Source: Clostridiales bacterium (lineage in GTDB: Bacteria > Bacillota > Clostridia > Christensenellales > UBA1242). Taken from it: a stretch of 64,000 bases of DNA. A program made the translations under genes and the position numbers. Below the pieces are notes generated by a model. It was not told the DNA's origin. It searched no databases and saw nothing but the letters and a program-made list of their open reading frames with translations. How positions within the stretch are numbered: the stretch's first letter is position 1; each line of letters opens with the position of its first letter. The DNA lies in assembly GCA_003522085.1 (NCBI GenBank), contig DPGI01000004.1, forward strand, positions 62,001-126,000, written 5' to 3'. Shown piece by piece: positions 45,032 to 53,076 of the stretch.

Positions 45032-45067
45032 ATAAAAAAAACTTGTCGGGAGCGACAAGTTTTTTTT
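45032..45067. terminator. Bidirectional terminator, ends rplJL
   Basis: AAAACTTGTC pairs with GACAAGTTTT around GGGAGC, with an A run on the left and a T run on the right, so it works on both strands and ends rplL on the minus strand. Confidence 0.85.
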
Positions 45068-45100
45068 AACACAAAACAAAGATTTTTTAAGCCAATTTGA

Positions 45101-45481
45101 TTACTTAAGTTCTACAGTTGCGCCAGCTTCTTTAAGTTTAGCTTCCATTTCTTTAGCTTCAGCTGTAGGAACGTTTTCTTTAATTACGCTTGGTGCATTG
45201 TCAACGAGAGCTTTTGCTTCGCTAAGTCCAAGACCTGTGATTTCTCTAACTGCTTTGATTACAGCAATTTTGTTTGCTCCAACTTCTTTCAAAGCTACGT
45301 TAAATTCTGTTTTTTCTTCTGCAGCAGCAGCTGGTGCAGCACCAGCAACTGGAGCAGCAGCAACTGCAACTGGAGCTGCAGCGCTTACTCCAAACTCTTC
45401 TTCAAGAGCTTTTACAAGTTCGCTTACTTCAACGATTGTAAGTTTTTTGATTTCTTCAACAAGATTTTTAATATCTGCCAT
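45101..45481 (-). CDS. rplL: 50S ribosomal protein L7/L12
   Basis: 126 residues. L7/L12 forms the ribosomal stalk that recruits translation factors. The N-terminal dimerisation domain ([20 protein letters not shown]), the Ala-rich hinge (about residues 38-54) and the C-terminal factor-binding domain ([39 protein letters not shown]) are all normal. A GGAGG site precedes the ATG. It follows rplJ by 38 bases. Confidence 0.98.
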   Translation of the reverse strand: MADIKNLVEEIKKLTIVEVSELVKALEEEFGVSAAAPVAVAAAPVAGAAPAAAAEEKTEFNVALKEVGANKIAVIKAVREITGLGLSEAKALVDNAPSVIKENVPTAEAKEMEAKLKEAGATVELK

Positions 45482-45519
45482 TTTATTTTCCTCCTAAAAT
45501 TTTTTATCGGATTTTCCGA

Positions 45520-46035
45520 TTACTTTGTGGCAATTGCATTAAGAGCAATTGCAAGCCCCTGGGTTGGGGCATTAAGAACTCTAGCAAGCCCAGAGATAGG
45601 GGCCATAAGTGTTCCAAGAAGCTTTGCAACAAGAACTTCTTTGCTTGGAAGTTTTGCAAGAGCTTCGATTTCCTTGCCTTCAACGCTCTGTCCATTAAGT
45701 AAACCAAATTTGATACTAAGTTTTTTGGTTTTGTCTACATAATCACATACGATTTTTGCTTGTGATACTTCGTCGTCATACCCAAAAACAACGGCACTTG
45801 TGCCTTCAAGGTATTTTTCGGCACCTGTTATTCCGAGTTCGTTAAGTGCAAGGAGCATAAGTCTGTTTTTATACACTTTGTATTCTGCGCCGTGTTCTCT
45901 GAACTCTTTACGCATTTTAGTGTCTTCTTCAACAGTAAGTCCACGATAGTCAACAAAAGTTACTGATTTTGCTTTTGAAAGCTTTTCTTTAATTTCTGCG
46001 ACTACCAGTTTCTTTGCTTCAAAATTAGCACTCAT
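45520..46035 (-). CDS. rplJ: 50S ribosomal protein L10
   Basis: 171 residues; start at ATG 46035 (MSANFEAKKLVVAEIKEKLS) after AAAAAGGAGGAAAGT. An in-frame extension to 46095 would start inside the leader terminator and is rejected. L10 is the base of the ribosomal stalk and carries L7/L12 dimers on its C-terminal helix. Conserved blocks VTFVDYRGLTVEEDTKMRKE and YKVYKNRLMLLALNELG are intact. Expression is controlled by the L10 leader upstream. The genes rplK-rplA and rpoBC, usually adjacent, are not here. Confidence 0.97.
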   Translation of the reverse strand: MSANFEAKKLVVAEIKEKLSKAKSVTFVDYRGLTVEEDTKMRKEFREHGAEYKVYKNRLMLLALNELGITGAEKYLEGTSAVVFGYDDEVSQAKIVCDYVDKTKKLSIKFGLLNGQSVEGKEIEALAKLPSKEVLVAKLLGTLMAPISGLARVLNAPTQGLAIALNAIATK

Positions 46036-46073
46036 TACTTTCCTCCTTTTTAAATTTTTGTTTTGTGTTTTTC

Positions 46074-46192
46074 TAAAAAAAATCTCTTGCGCCAAAGAAA
46101 AAGGGCAAGAGATATAAACTCATATTCATCCTTTTTCCTCGGCAAGCATGCAGTTTGCATTTACGACTAAGCACTTGCTGTCTATGGAAAGA
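46074..46192 (-). promoter_or_regulatory. Ribosomal protein L10 leader with attenuator
   Basis: Minus strand, between the promoter and rplJ. The core (46192-46132) has TTTCC…GGAAA closing pairs, the AGCAAGTGCTTAG segment and the conserved GCTTGCCGAGG, which is the L10-leader pattern bound by the L10(L12)4 complex. It is followed by a hairpin ATCTCTTGC/GCAAGAGAT (46113-46082) and a T run, the terminator switched by it. Confidence 0.85.
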
Positions 46193-46210
46193 TTTATTTT
46201 AGACTTTGTT

Positions 46211-46239
46211 ATTATACTGGTTTTTATCTGATTTGTCAA
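46211..46239 (-). promoter_or_regulatory. rplJL promoter
   Basis: Minus-strand TTGACA (46239-46234), 17 bases, TATAAT (46216-46211): perfect consensus; RNA starts near 46204. Confidence 0.9.
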
Positions 46240-46308
46240 CAAATTTTTAATATTTGATTAAAAATAATTTGTTTTTTAGATTTTTACTCAAACGAAGCGA
46301 CATGGAGT

Positions 46309-46413
46309 GCGACATTTGGGCTGCGCGCCGCTAGGGCGCGGAGCCAGCCCTTGCTTTTACCTGCGCAAAGCAAGGGCCAAGCGGCAAGGGCGCTTTCCGC
46401 TTGCAAATGTCGC
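46309..46413. repeat. Cloverleaf inverted-repeat element B (four-way junction), GC-rich
   Basis: A perfect 10-base closing stem (GCGACATTTG 46309-46318 with CAAATGTCGC 46404-46413) encloses three hairpins: GGCT-G-CGCGCC / GGCGCG-G-AGCC (46319-46345), CCCTTGCTTT/AAAGCAAGGG (46348-46376) and AAGCGG/CCGCTT (46379-46402) with an inner AAG/CTT. Spacers are 0, 2, 2 and 1 bases. It sits between the divergent rplJ and leuS promoters and so belongs to neither transcript. Confidence 0.8.
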
Positions 46414-46421
46414 GCGTTTAT

Positions 46422-46451
46422 TTGACAAAAGGTGGGGTTGAGTGCTAAAAT
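46422..46451 (+). promoter_or_regulatory. leuS promoter
   Basis: TTGACA (46422-46427), 18 bases, TAAAAT (46446-46451). The leader is only about 20 bases, so no T-box can be present. Confidence 0.8.
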
Positions 46452-46475
46452 AATCAGGTTAAAGGAGATGAGGGT

Positions 46476-48908
46476 ATGGACTATGCAAAGATAGAGAAAA
46501 AATGGAATGAAAAGTGGGAGAAAGACGGGCTTTATCGTTTTGATGAAACAAAACTTGACAACAAATATTATTTGCTAGAGATGTTTTCATATCCAAGTGG
46601 TTTAAATCTTCACCTTGGTCACTGGTGGAATTTTGGGCTGTCGGATAGTTTTGGAAGATTTAAACGTATGCAAGGTTATAATGTTTTTCAACCTATGGGA
46701 TTTGATAGCTTTGGTCTTCCTGCTGAGAACTTTGCGCTAAAAACAGGCATACACCCAGAAGATTCAACATTGCACAACATTCATGTTATGGAAGAACAAC
46801 TTCGCAATATTGGGGGGACATTCAACTGGGAAAATGAAATAATAACTTGCAAGCCGGAATATTATAAATGGACACAATGGCTTTTTGTTCAACTTTATAA
46901 AAAGGGACTTGCTTATCAAAAAGAAGCGCCTGTGAATTGGTGCCCATCTTGCAACACAGTGATTGCAAATGAACAAGTTGTTGATGGACTTTGTGAACGT
47001 TGTGGGACAGAAGTTGTGAGAAAGAACATGAAACAATGGTTCTTTAAAATCACAGATTATGCCGAACGTCTTTTAAGCGGACTTGATAAAATTAACTGGC
47101 CTCAAAAAACCAAAATTCTTCAAAAGAATTGGATCGGCAAATCGGTGGGTTGTGAAGTCGATTTTAAAACAGAAGATGGCAAAGAAAAACTTACAGTATT
47201 CACATCTAGAGTTGACACGATTTATGGTGTAAGCTGGTTGGTTATCGCGCCAGAACACCCAAAGCTCTCAAAGTTTGTAACTTCTGATCGCAAGGCGGAA
47301 GTTGATAAATATGTTGCGGAAGCAGCAAAAAAAGACGAAATCGCTCGTTCAAGCACAAACAATGAAAAGACGGGTGTGTTTACTGGGACATATGTTATCA
47401 ATCCACTCACGGGTGCAAAAGTGCCTTTGTTTGTTGCCGATTACGTAATTGCAACATATGCAACCGGAATAGTTATGGGCGTTGCTGCTCACGATGAAAG
47501 AGATTATGATTTCGCAAAAGTTTATGGCGTTAAAGTTGTTCAAGTCATTGAGGGCAAAAATGGCGAACAAGTCAAATTGCCATATACAGAACCTGGTCGT
47601 TTAATCAATTCTGCTGAGTTTAACGGACTTACAAGCGAAGAAGCGAGAGAAAAAATTGCTGAAAAACTTGAAAAAATGGGCGCAGGACGCAGAAAAGTCA
47701 ACTATAAACTTCGTGACTGGTCGGTTTCTCGTCAAAGATATTGGGGCTGCCCAATTCCTATCATCTATTGCCCACACTGCGGAACTGTTCCTGTTCCAGA
47801 AAGTGACCTTCCAGTAATTTTACCTCGCATTCACGACTATAAGCCAGAAGGTGAAGGCCCTCTTGGAAAAGTTGAAAGCTATATGAACGTCAAATGTCCA
47901 CATTGCGGCGCGCCTGCTAGACGCGATCCTGACACACTTGACGCTTTTGTATGCTCAAGCTTTTATCATCTTAGATATATCGACCCTCGCAACGATAAAG
48001 AAATTTTCTCATCAGAAAAAGCCAACAAAGTTGGGCCTATCGATACTTATGTAGGTGGGGTAGAACACGCAACCGCACACCTTATGTATGCAAGATTTAT
48101 CACAATGTTCTTACATGATTTAAGGCTTATCAATTTTGAAGAGCCTTTCAAGCGCCTTGTTCATCAAGGAATGGTGCTTGGCAGCGACGGCAAGAAGATG
48201 AGCAAGCGTAACGGCGGGAAAACAGCTGACGAATATGTAAATGAATTCGGCAGTGATGCACTCAGACTTACAATGATGTTCTCAATGAACTATATAGACG
48301 GCGGACCGTGGAACGACGAGGGCCTTAAACACATGACCGCTTTCATGGAAAGAGTTGAGAGAATTGTTAAAAAATGGTGTGCTCTTGGTGACGACAATGC
48401 CGATTTGAATGGAAGTGAAGAGCAAGACTTAGAGTATGCACGAGCATATTGCGTGAAAGAAATGCGCGCAGGTTTTGAAGATTTTTCGTTTAACACAGCA
48501 GTTGCAAGGCTTATGGAACTTGTCAACGCCATGTATAAATACGACAAAAATGAGCGCAAAAACGGCGTTTTAGCAAAGAGTGTTGCAAAAGATGTTATCC
48601 GTCTTATTGCGCCTGCTGCACCTCATTTTTCTGAGCAATTATGGCAGGATATTGGCGAAGAATACTCAATTCACAATCAACTTTATCCTGTTTGCGATGA
48701 GACAAAACTTGTTCGTTCAAGCGTTGAAATTGCAGTTCAAGTAAACAGCAAAATCATCACACGAATGAATATTCTTGCAAATGCCGCAAATGACGAAATT
48801 TTAAAAGTGGTAAAGGCAAATGACCGCGTGAAACCACTCTTGGAAGGCAAAAATATCCTAAAAGAAATTATCGTTCCAGGTCGAATTGTGAATATTATTG
48901 TCAAATAG
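46476..48908 (+). CDS. leuS: Leucyl-tRNA synthetase
   Basis: 810 residues after AAAGGAGATGAGGGT. The enzyme charges tRNA-Leu. The class I signatures are HLGH (about residues 46-49, in YPSGLNLHLGHWWNFG) and KMSKR (near residue 573). The zinc-ribbon-like segment CPSCNTVIANEQVVDGLCER lies around 158-180, and the CP1 editing domain follows (VFTSRVDTIYGVSWLVIAPE). Length is typical of bacterial LeuS. Unlike many Firmicutes leuS genes it has no T-box leader. The following hairpin at 48985-49020 is probably its terminator. Confidence 0.97.
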   Translation: MDYAKIEKKWNEKWEKDGLYRFDETKLDNKYYLLEMFSYPSGLNLHLGHWWNFGLSDSFGRFKRMQGYNVFQPMGFDSFGLPAENFALKTGIHPEDSTLHNIHVMEEQLRNIGGTFNWENEIITCKPEYYKWTQWLFVQLYKKGLAYQKEAPVNWCPSCNTVIANEQVVDGLCERCGTEVVRKNMKQWFFKITDYAERLLSGLDKINWPQKTKILQKNWIGKSVGCEVDFKTEDGKEKLTVFTSRVDTIYGVSWLVIAPEHPKLSKFVTSDRKAEVDKYVAEAAKKDEIARSSTNNEKTGVFTGTYVINPLTGAKVPLFVADYVIATYATGIVMGVAAHDERDYDFAKVYGVKVVQVIEGKNGEQVKLPYTEPGRLINSAEFNGLTSEEAREKIAEKLEKMGAGRRKVNYKLRDWSVSRQRYWGCPIPIIYCPHCGTVPVPESDLPVILPRIHDYKPEGEGPLGKVESYMNVKCPHCGAPARRDPDTLDAFVCSSFYHLRYIDPRNDKEIFSSEKANKVGPIDTYVGGVEHATAHLMYARFITMFLHDLRLINFEEPFKRLVHQGMVLGSDGKKMSKRNGGKTADEYVNEFGSDALRLTMMFSMNYIDGGPWNDEGLKHMTAFMERVERIVKKWCALGDDNADLNGSEEQDLEYARAYCVKEMRAGFEDFSFNTAVARLMELVNAMYKYDKNERKNGVLAKSVAKDVIRLIAPAAPHFSEQLWQDIGEEYSIHNQLYPVCDETKLVRSSVEIAVQVNSKIITRMNILANAANDEILKVVKANDRVKPLLEGKNILKEIIVPGRIVNIIVK

Positions 48909-48954
48909 CGAATATGCATAAATAAAGAATTTATGGAATTTTTATCAATTTGTG

Positions 48955-48983
48955 TTGACACGTGTAATAATTTGTGTTATATT
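48955..48983 (+). promoter_or_regulatory. Promoter of the 331-residue membrane protein gene
   Basis: TTGACA (48955-48960), 17 bases, TATATT (48978-48983). Confidence 0.8.
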
Positions 48984-48984
48984 A

Positions 48985-49020
48985 GGGTCGTTAAATAGAA
49001 TATTTAACGCACCCTTTTTT
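48985..49020 (+). terminator. Terminator, overlapping the next gene's RNA start
   Basis: GGGT-CGTTAAATA pairs with TATTTAACG-C-ACCC and is followed by six T residues. The promoter just before it would start RNA near 48990, inside the stem, so the terminator acts on transcripts from leuS rather than on the new one. Confidence 0.75.
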
Positions 49021-49042
49021 GGGCTTTTGATAGAACTGAATT

Positions 49043-50038
49043 ATGAGTTTTAAAAAGATTAGATATAATTTAATAGTTATAGGACTTGTTGCCCTTGTTT
49101 GTTGTTACATTGGCATGGGTCTCTTTTTTACTCAATCAAGCTCAAATGCCAATAACGGCGGATCAGCGCAAGAAGAACCTATTGAAGATCCAACAAATCC
49201 TGAAGATCCAGATTTGTCTATTGACGACGGCGACGAAGATGACGGCGACGAAGATGTTGACCTTCCAAGCGATGCGATTGAACTTATTAATTATGGCCTT
49301 GACATTTTAAATAATGGAACAGGTTATGAAAGCACATTCAATTCTTCAATTGTCAATACTCCATTGTCAGATGCACTTAAAGGAATTCAACCAACTCAAA
49401 ACCTTACAAGCGTTATTTCACGCGGTGTTAACTCAAAAGGCGAGAAGGTGGGAATCCAAAAAGATTATTACTATTCAAACTATTCGGGAACAGGTGACGG
49501 CATGCTTGCTAGATACTTCAGAGGATTCTATGACAACCAAGCAACCGGCCAAGTGAATATTATCGAAACAAAAGATTACAGTTACACAGCAAAAACTTAT
49601 AACGTAGCAGCAGCATATAGAAACGAAATAAAAGACATCAACAATGCGATCGACGAATTTAAAGTTTTGTATACGCAAGATTATCCAATCAAACTTACAA
49701 AGAAAAATTGTATGATTATTAAAGACGATTCAAAGAAAAGCAAAACTTATCGAACAATCACTGTTTCAATAAATAATTTTGCTTCACTTTCTGAAAATTT
49801 CTTGAAATTTTACACCTCAACAAACCAAATGAAAGACATTAGTTACAAGAAAATTGAAATGTCATTTGTGATCAATAAAAATACGGGTTACATTTCAAAA
49901 ATTAGAAGGAATGAACTTTTGCATTCAACTGCAATCAATGTGCCTGCTTTGGGAACGATGGCTCTCCAATCGGCAATCACAATTGAGCAATCCTTTACAA
50001 AAGTTAACAAAAACGTGATTTTAGCAGATAATTTATAG
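49043..50038 (+). CDS. Membrane-anchored protein, paralogue 1
   Basis: 331 residues. An N-terminal helix (LIVIGLVALVCCYIGMGLFF) anchors the protein; residues about 35-75 are an acidic Pro/Asp/Glu linker (EEPIEDPTNPEDPDLSIDDG). The extracellular part is strand-rich with the segment AIELINYGLDILNNGTGYES, then YRTITVSINNFASLSENFLK and YKKIEMSFVINKNTGYISKI. No family is recognised. The next gene is a diverged tandem copy: both share the blocks DxIxLINYxxxIxNNGxGxxSTF, a central Tyr-rich region and the FVINKxTGxIxxI-like segment. There is no ribosome binding site of note. Confidence 0.7.
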   Translation: MSFKKIRYNLIVIGLVALVCCYIGMGLFFTQSSSNANNGGSAQEEPIEDPTNPEDPDLSIDDGDEDDGDEDVDLPSDAIELINYGLDILNNGTGYESTFNSSIVNTPLSDALKGIQPTQNLTSVISRGVNSKGEKVGIQKDYYYSNYSGTGDGMLARYFRGFYDNQATGQVNIIETKDYSYTAKTYNVAAAYRNEIKDINNAIDEFKVLYTQDYPIKLTKKNCMIIKDDSKKSKTYRTITVSINNFASLSENFLKFYTSTNQMKDISYKKIEMSFVINKNTGYISKIRRNELLHSTAINVPALGTMALQSAITIEQSFTKVNKNVILADNL

Positions 50039-50073
50039 AATATAATAACAAAGGTAAAATTAAGCCGTTTATA

Positions 50074-50107
50074 AATGCTTGTCACATCGTAACGTTGGAC
50101 AAGCATT
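50074..50107 (+). terminator. Hairpin between the two paralogues
   Basis: AATGCTTGTC pairs with GACAAGCATT (ending at about 50107), followed by TTT. The T run is short, so it may be a weak terminator or a processing site. Confidence 0.5.
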
Positions 50108-50126
50108 TTGAATAAAATAAGAAAGT

Positions 50127-51155
50127 ATGAAAAAAGAAAAAGTCAAAAGAGGAATAAAGTATCAGATACTTTTATGGTTTTTAGTCATTCTGGCGAGTGT
50201 TTACATCGGAATGAACTTTTTCACGGATTCTACTGCTTCTGCTGATGTCCCGGACGATTCTGTGGTGGTGGATCCAATCGACCCAGAAGAACCTGACGCT
50301 CCGGGAGAAAATGATACAAGCGATACCAACAATAGCGGCAATGAGGTAGTCATTCCAACAGATCCTATTGACCTTATAAACTATGCGATCAACATTTACA
50401 ACAACGGCAAAGGCAGTCAATCGACTTTCACTTACACAGTAGCAAACAGGGGAGTTTTCCAAGGAGTTGCACTTTCGCTCAATCAATATGCGACTGGAAA
50501 CCTGCTTAGAAGTGGAAGAAACGGATTAGAAGAAACATATCTCTATTACAAAGACAACGAAGTTTCACCTATCGTTAAAGCGCTTGTAAATCAATATGGA
50601 TTACTTCAAAACCAATATCGTGCTGTCAATGTTGATGCCTCAGCAAACAAAGTAAATTATGTTTACACAAACAATTACAATCGTGCTGCTCAAACTTATG
50701 ATTTGACATCTGGAACGAGGGGTGCAGACGAATTTACTATTGAGAAAGGGAAAAACAGATTTATTGCAATTTACTGTATGGAATTTCCACTTGAAATAAG
50801 CAATAATACAGTTAAGGTTACAAACTACAACACCAAAAAAGATAAGACATACAACTATGTAACAGTCTCATACAAAATCAACAAATTGCCAGAAAATTTC
50901 AAATATTACTATTGCAGCAACTCAGAACTTAGCATCGCGACATATCAAGATTATAAATTAACTTTTATAATCAACAAACGCACAGGAAAACTTAGAAGAA
51001 TTATTCGTGATGAAGAATTTACAAGCCCAGGACTTAAGGGTGCAATTACAGTTTATTCAAAAACAAGATTCCAGCAAGATTTTTCAGCAATGGATCAAGA
51101 AATAAATTTAAGAAAACCTTATTTAAGCTATGTTGCTCCACCTGAAGAAGCATAA
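50127..51155 (+). CDS. Membrane-anchored protein, paralogue 2
   Basis: 342 residues. N-terminal membrane helix (YQILLWFLVILASVYIGMNF), an acidic Pro/Asp linker (DPIDPEEPDAPGENDTSD), then an extracellular domain with DPIDLINYAINIYNNGKGSQ, TYNYVTVSYKINKLPENFKY and LTFIINKRTGKLRRI matching the previous gene. The C-terminal tail ends SYVAPPEEA. The pair probably arose by tandem duplication and then diverged. Function is unknown; a cell-surface or cell-wall role is likely. Confidence 0.7.
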   Translation: MKKEKVKRGIKYQILLWFLVILASVYIGMNFFTDSTASADVPDDSVVVDPIDPEEPDAPGENDTSDTNNSGNEVVIPTDPIDLINYAINIYNNGKGSQSTFTYTVANRGVFQGVALSLNQYATGNLLRSGRNGLEETYLYYKDNEVSPIVKALVNQYGLLQNQYRAVNVDASANKVNYVYTNNYNRAAQTYDLTSGTRGADEFTIEKGKNRFIAIYCMEFPLEISNNTVKVTNYNTKKDKTYNYVTVSYKINKLPENFKYYYCSNSELSIATYQDYKLTFIINKRTGKLRRIIRDEEFTSPGLKGAITVYSKTRFQQDFSAMDQEINLRKPYLSYVAPPEEA

Positions 51156-51170
51156 CAAAATAGAATAATA

Positions 51171-51198
51171 AAAACGGCTGATAGCGGCCGTTTTTTTT
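51171..51198 (+). terminator. Terminator after paralogue 2
   Basis: AAAACGGC (51171-51178) pairs with GCCGTTTT (51187-51194) and eight T residues follow. Confidence 0.9.
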
Positions 51199-51235
51199 AT
51201 TTCTTTTTTAGTTTGTATTTCTTGGTTTTTTGCAA

Positions 51236-51268
51236 TAAAAAAATGACTAAATATTAGTCATTTTTATT
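51236..51268 (-). terminator. Terminator of the three-helix acidic-tail gene
   Basis: AATGACTAAATATTAGTCATT is a near-perfect palindrome with A and T runs outside; it covers the stop codon of the minus-strand gene. Confidence 0.75.
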
Positions 51269-51925
51269 TTCATCATCGTTTTCAACTTCTTCAATTTCAA
51301 CTGTTTCTTCAACTGATTCATCTGTGTTTTCAGGTTCAACTGTTTCTTCGATGTTTTCTTCAACTTCCGCTTCTGGAGCAACTTCTGTTTCAGTGTTTTC
51401 TTCAGCATTTTCAGTTTTGTCTACGCTTACTTCTTCGTTGTTTTCTTCGGCTGTTGTTTCTTCAACTACTTCGTTGCCTGCTCTTTCGTCTGATTGAGTT
51501 TCTGTTTCTTCAACAGGTTTAACTTCTTCAGTTGTTTCGGTTGTTTCAGCGTTGTCTGTTTCTTCGATTGCTTTTGCTTCTTCGTCTGCTTCTTCTTCAG
51601 CTGTTGTTTTGCCATAGTTTCTGTTGATAAGCCATGCTACTAAGAAGGTGAGTCCTGAAATTGCTGCGCCACATCCGAGTGATAAGAGCATAATGTAAAG
51701 TTCGTTTGATTCAAAGATTCCGTATGCTGCGAATACGCACGCAAACCAAAGCATCATTGTAACTCCAGGTAAGATGAATGTGAAGATTACTTTTAAAACT
51801 GTGTTTCTATATCCGCTTGGACGTCTAAGTGTATAGAATACCATGCCTATTGTCAAAATTGAAAATACGATTCCAAGAACGAATGTTGTGAGTTGGAAAG
51901 GTGTTAAAAAATTGAAATTAATCAT
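51254..51925 (-). CDS. Three-helix membrane protein with acidic tail
   Basis: Start taken at ATG 51925 (MINFNFLTPFQLTTFVLGIV), since the GGAGG before it fits this codon and not the in-frame ATG at 51937. 223 residues. Three membrane helices fill residues about 8-110 (TTFVLGIVFSILTIGMVFYT; VIFTFILPGVTMMLWFACVF; MLLSLGCGAAISGLTFLVAW). The C-terminal half is a Glu/Thr/Val-rich disordered tail (EETDNAETTETTEEVKPVEE and similar). No family is recognised. It sits divergent from the FN3-like protein gene, whose -35 and -10 boxes lie about 75 bases away. Confidence 0.7.
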   Translation of the reverse strand: MINFNFLTPFQLTTFVLGIVFSILTIGMVFYTLRRPSGYRNTVLKVIFTFILPGVTMMLWFACVFAAYGIFESNELYIMLLSLGCGAAISGLTFLVAWLINRNYGKTTAEEEADEEAKAIEETDNAETTETTEEVKPVEETETQSDERAGNEVVEETTAEENNEEVSVDKTENAEENTETEVAPEAEVEENIEETVEPENTDESVEETVEIEEVENDDENKND

Positions 51926-52000
51926 TTTTGCCTCCATTTATACGTATATTTTACCACAGCAGTATAATTTTGTCAATATTAATTTTTAAATTAAATTCGT

Positions 52001-52029
52001 TTGTTAACTTTTTTGCTTTGTTGTATAAT
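52001..52029 (+). promoter_or_regulatory. Promoter of the FN3-like protein gene (leaderless start)
   Basis: TTGTTA (52001-52006), 17 bases, TATAAT (52024-52029); the GTG start codon begins six bases later. Confidence 0.75.
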
Positions 52030-52035
52030 ATTGTT

Positions 52036-53001
52036 GTGAAAGAAAAAGAAAAAAATACAAATAAGGCAGAAAATGCTTCAAAAAAGCCTTCAAAAAATCG
52101 TAAACTTTTGATGATATTGATTCCTGTAATCGTGGGCGTTGTTCTTGTGCTTACAGCATGCCTTTTGGCAGTCTTTTTATCAAAGCCGGGACAAGCGGGC
52201 GAGGTTGAAATTAAATCTTATGATCGTCAGGTTTTTGTCAAAACAAAAGTTGAAGAAGATCAGCGAACTTATCGCTTTAAATTTACTGCAAATGGTAAAA
52301 GTGTTGTGATTAGCAGCGAATCAAATATGCTTGAAATAACTCAAGATTTACTTGATGATAAATTGCACTTAGGAACGACTTATGATGTTCAGGTTTGCTA
52401 TGTTGATCCATCGGGGATTTTAGCTGGGGATTACGGAAAAGCAACAAGTTTTACGCCTACGCTTAGGCTTGCAAACACTTCGATTGCACTCAATGATGAA
52501 GATGGGAAAACTATTTCTTGGCAAAGTGTTGAGTATGCCGATTTTTATAATGTGTGTTATTATGATGGCTCAATGTTAGAAAAAATAAAAACGACACAAA
52601 CAAGTTTTGATTTAAGTGCTATAAAGGGTGGGCAGCGACAAGTTTTTGTAACGAGCGCCTCAAACAGAATGGGGCTTCGTGAAAGCGAAAAGTCAAATAT
52701 TGTAAGCCTTAACGTTACACATCAAATGAAGGCTTTCACAAGCGGAACAGTTGATAAGATTACAAAGCGAGTTAGCATCATTTCGCCTGAAAGCGTAGAC
52801 GGCATAGTTTTGACTGATTTATTGAATAATGTAGAATATAATATTGTTGATTTTACAGTAGCAAAATCGGCAGATAGATATGTTATCACATTTTCAATCA
52901 ACTTGATTTATACAACCGACGAGCAAACATTTTCTGTAAAACCACTTGCTGACGCATACAATCTTTTTAGTGGGGAAGCAATCGAGCTTAGAGTGATTTA
53001 A
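52036..53001 (+). CDS. Membrane-anchored protein with an FN3-like domain
   Basis: 321 residues; GTG 52036 (then KEKEKNTNKAENASKKP) is chosen because an in-frame ATG at 51928 lies ahead of the promoter. A basic N-terminus is followed by a membrane helix (LMILIPVIVGVVLVLTACLL) and beta-rich domains. Residues about 155-235 have a fibronectin type III-like pattern (KTISWQSVEYADFYNVCYYD, then SFDLSAIKGGQRQVFVTSAS). The Cys in the helix is not a lipobox. Unknown function, presumably at the outer face of the membrane. The gerA operon starts 65 bases downstream. Confidence 0.7.
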   Translation: MKEKEKNTNKAENASKKPSKNRKLLMILIPVIVGVVLVLTACLLAVFLSKPGQAGEVEIKSYDRQVFVKTKVEEDQRTYRFKFTANGKSVVISSESNMLEITQDLLDDKLHLGTTYDVQVCYVDPSGILAGDYGKATSFTPTLRLANTSIALNDEDGKTISWQSVEYADFYNVCYYDGSMLEKIKTTQTSFDLSAIKGGQRQVFVTSASNRMGLRESEKSNIVSLNVTHQMKAFTSGTVDKITKRVSIISPESVDGIVLTDLLNNVEYNIVDFTVAKSADRYVITFSINLIYTTDEQTFSVKPLADAYNLFSGEAIELRVI

Positions 53002-53034
53002 TAGTGATTTTATAAAGAATATTTTTAACTTATT

Positions 53035-53076
53035 AAAAGCATACTACTTTCAAAGGATGGTCGGTATGCTTTTTTT
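53035..53076 (+). terminator. Terminator hairpin that includes the gerA-type start codon
   Basis: AAAAGCATAC (53035-53044) pairs with GTATGCTTTT (53064-53073), with the ribosome binding site in the loop and the ATG (53066-53068) in the stem; a run of seven T residues (53070-53076) follows the ATGC. Confidence 0.75.

Noticed and set aside
46036..46095. Longer start for rplJ
   Set aside because: The extension is translated from the attenuator hairpin of the L10 leader; 46035 has a strong ribosome binding site.
46250..46475. T-box leader for leuS
   Set aside because: The leuS promoter is only about 25 bases from the start codon, and the structured element lies ahead of the promoter.
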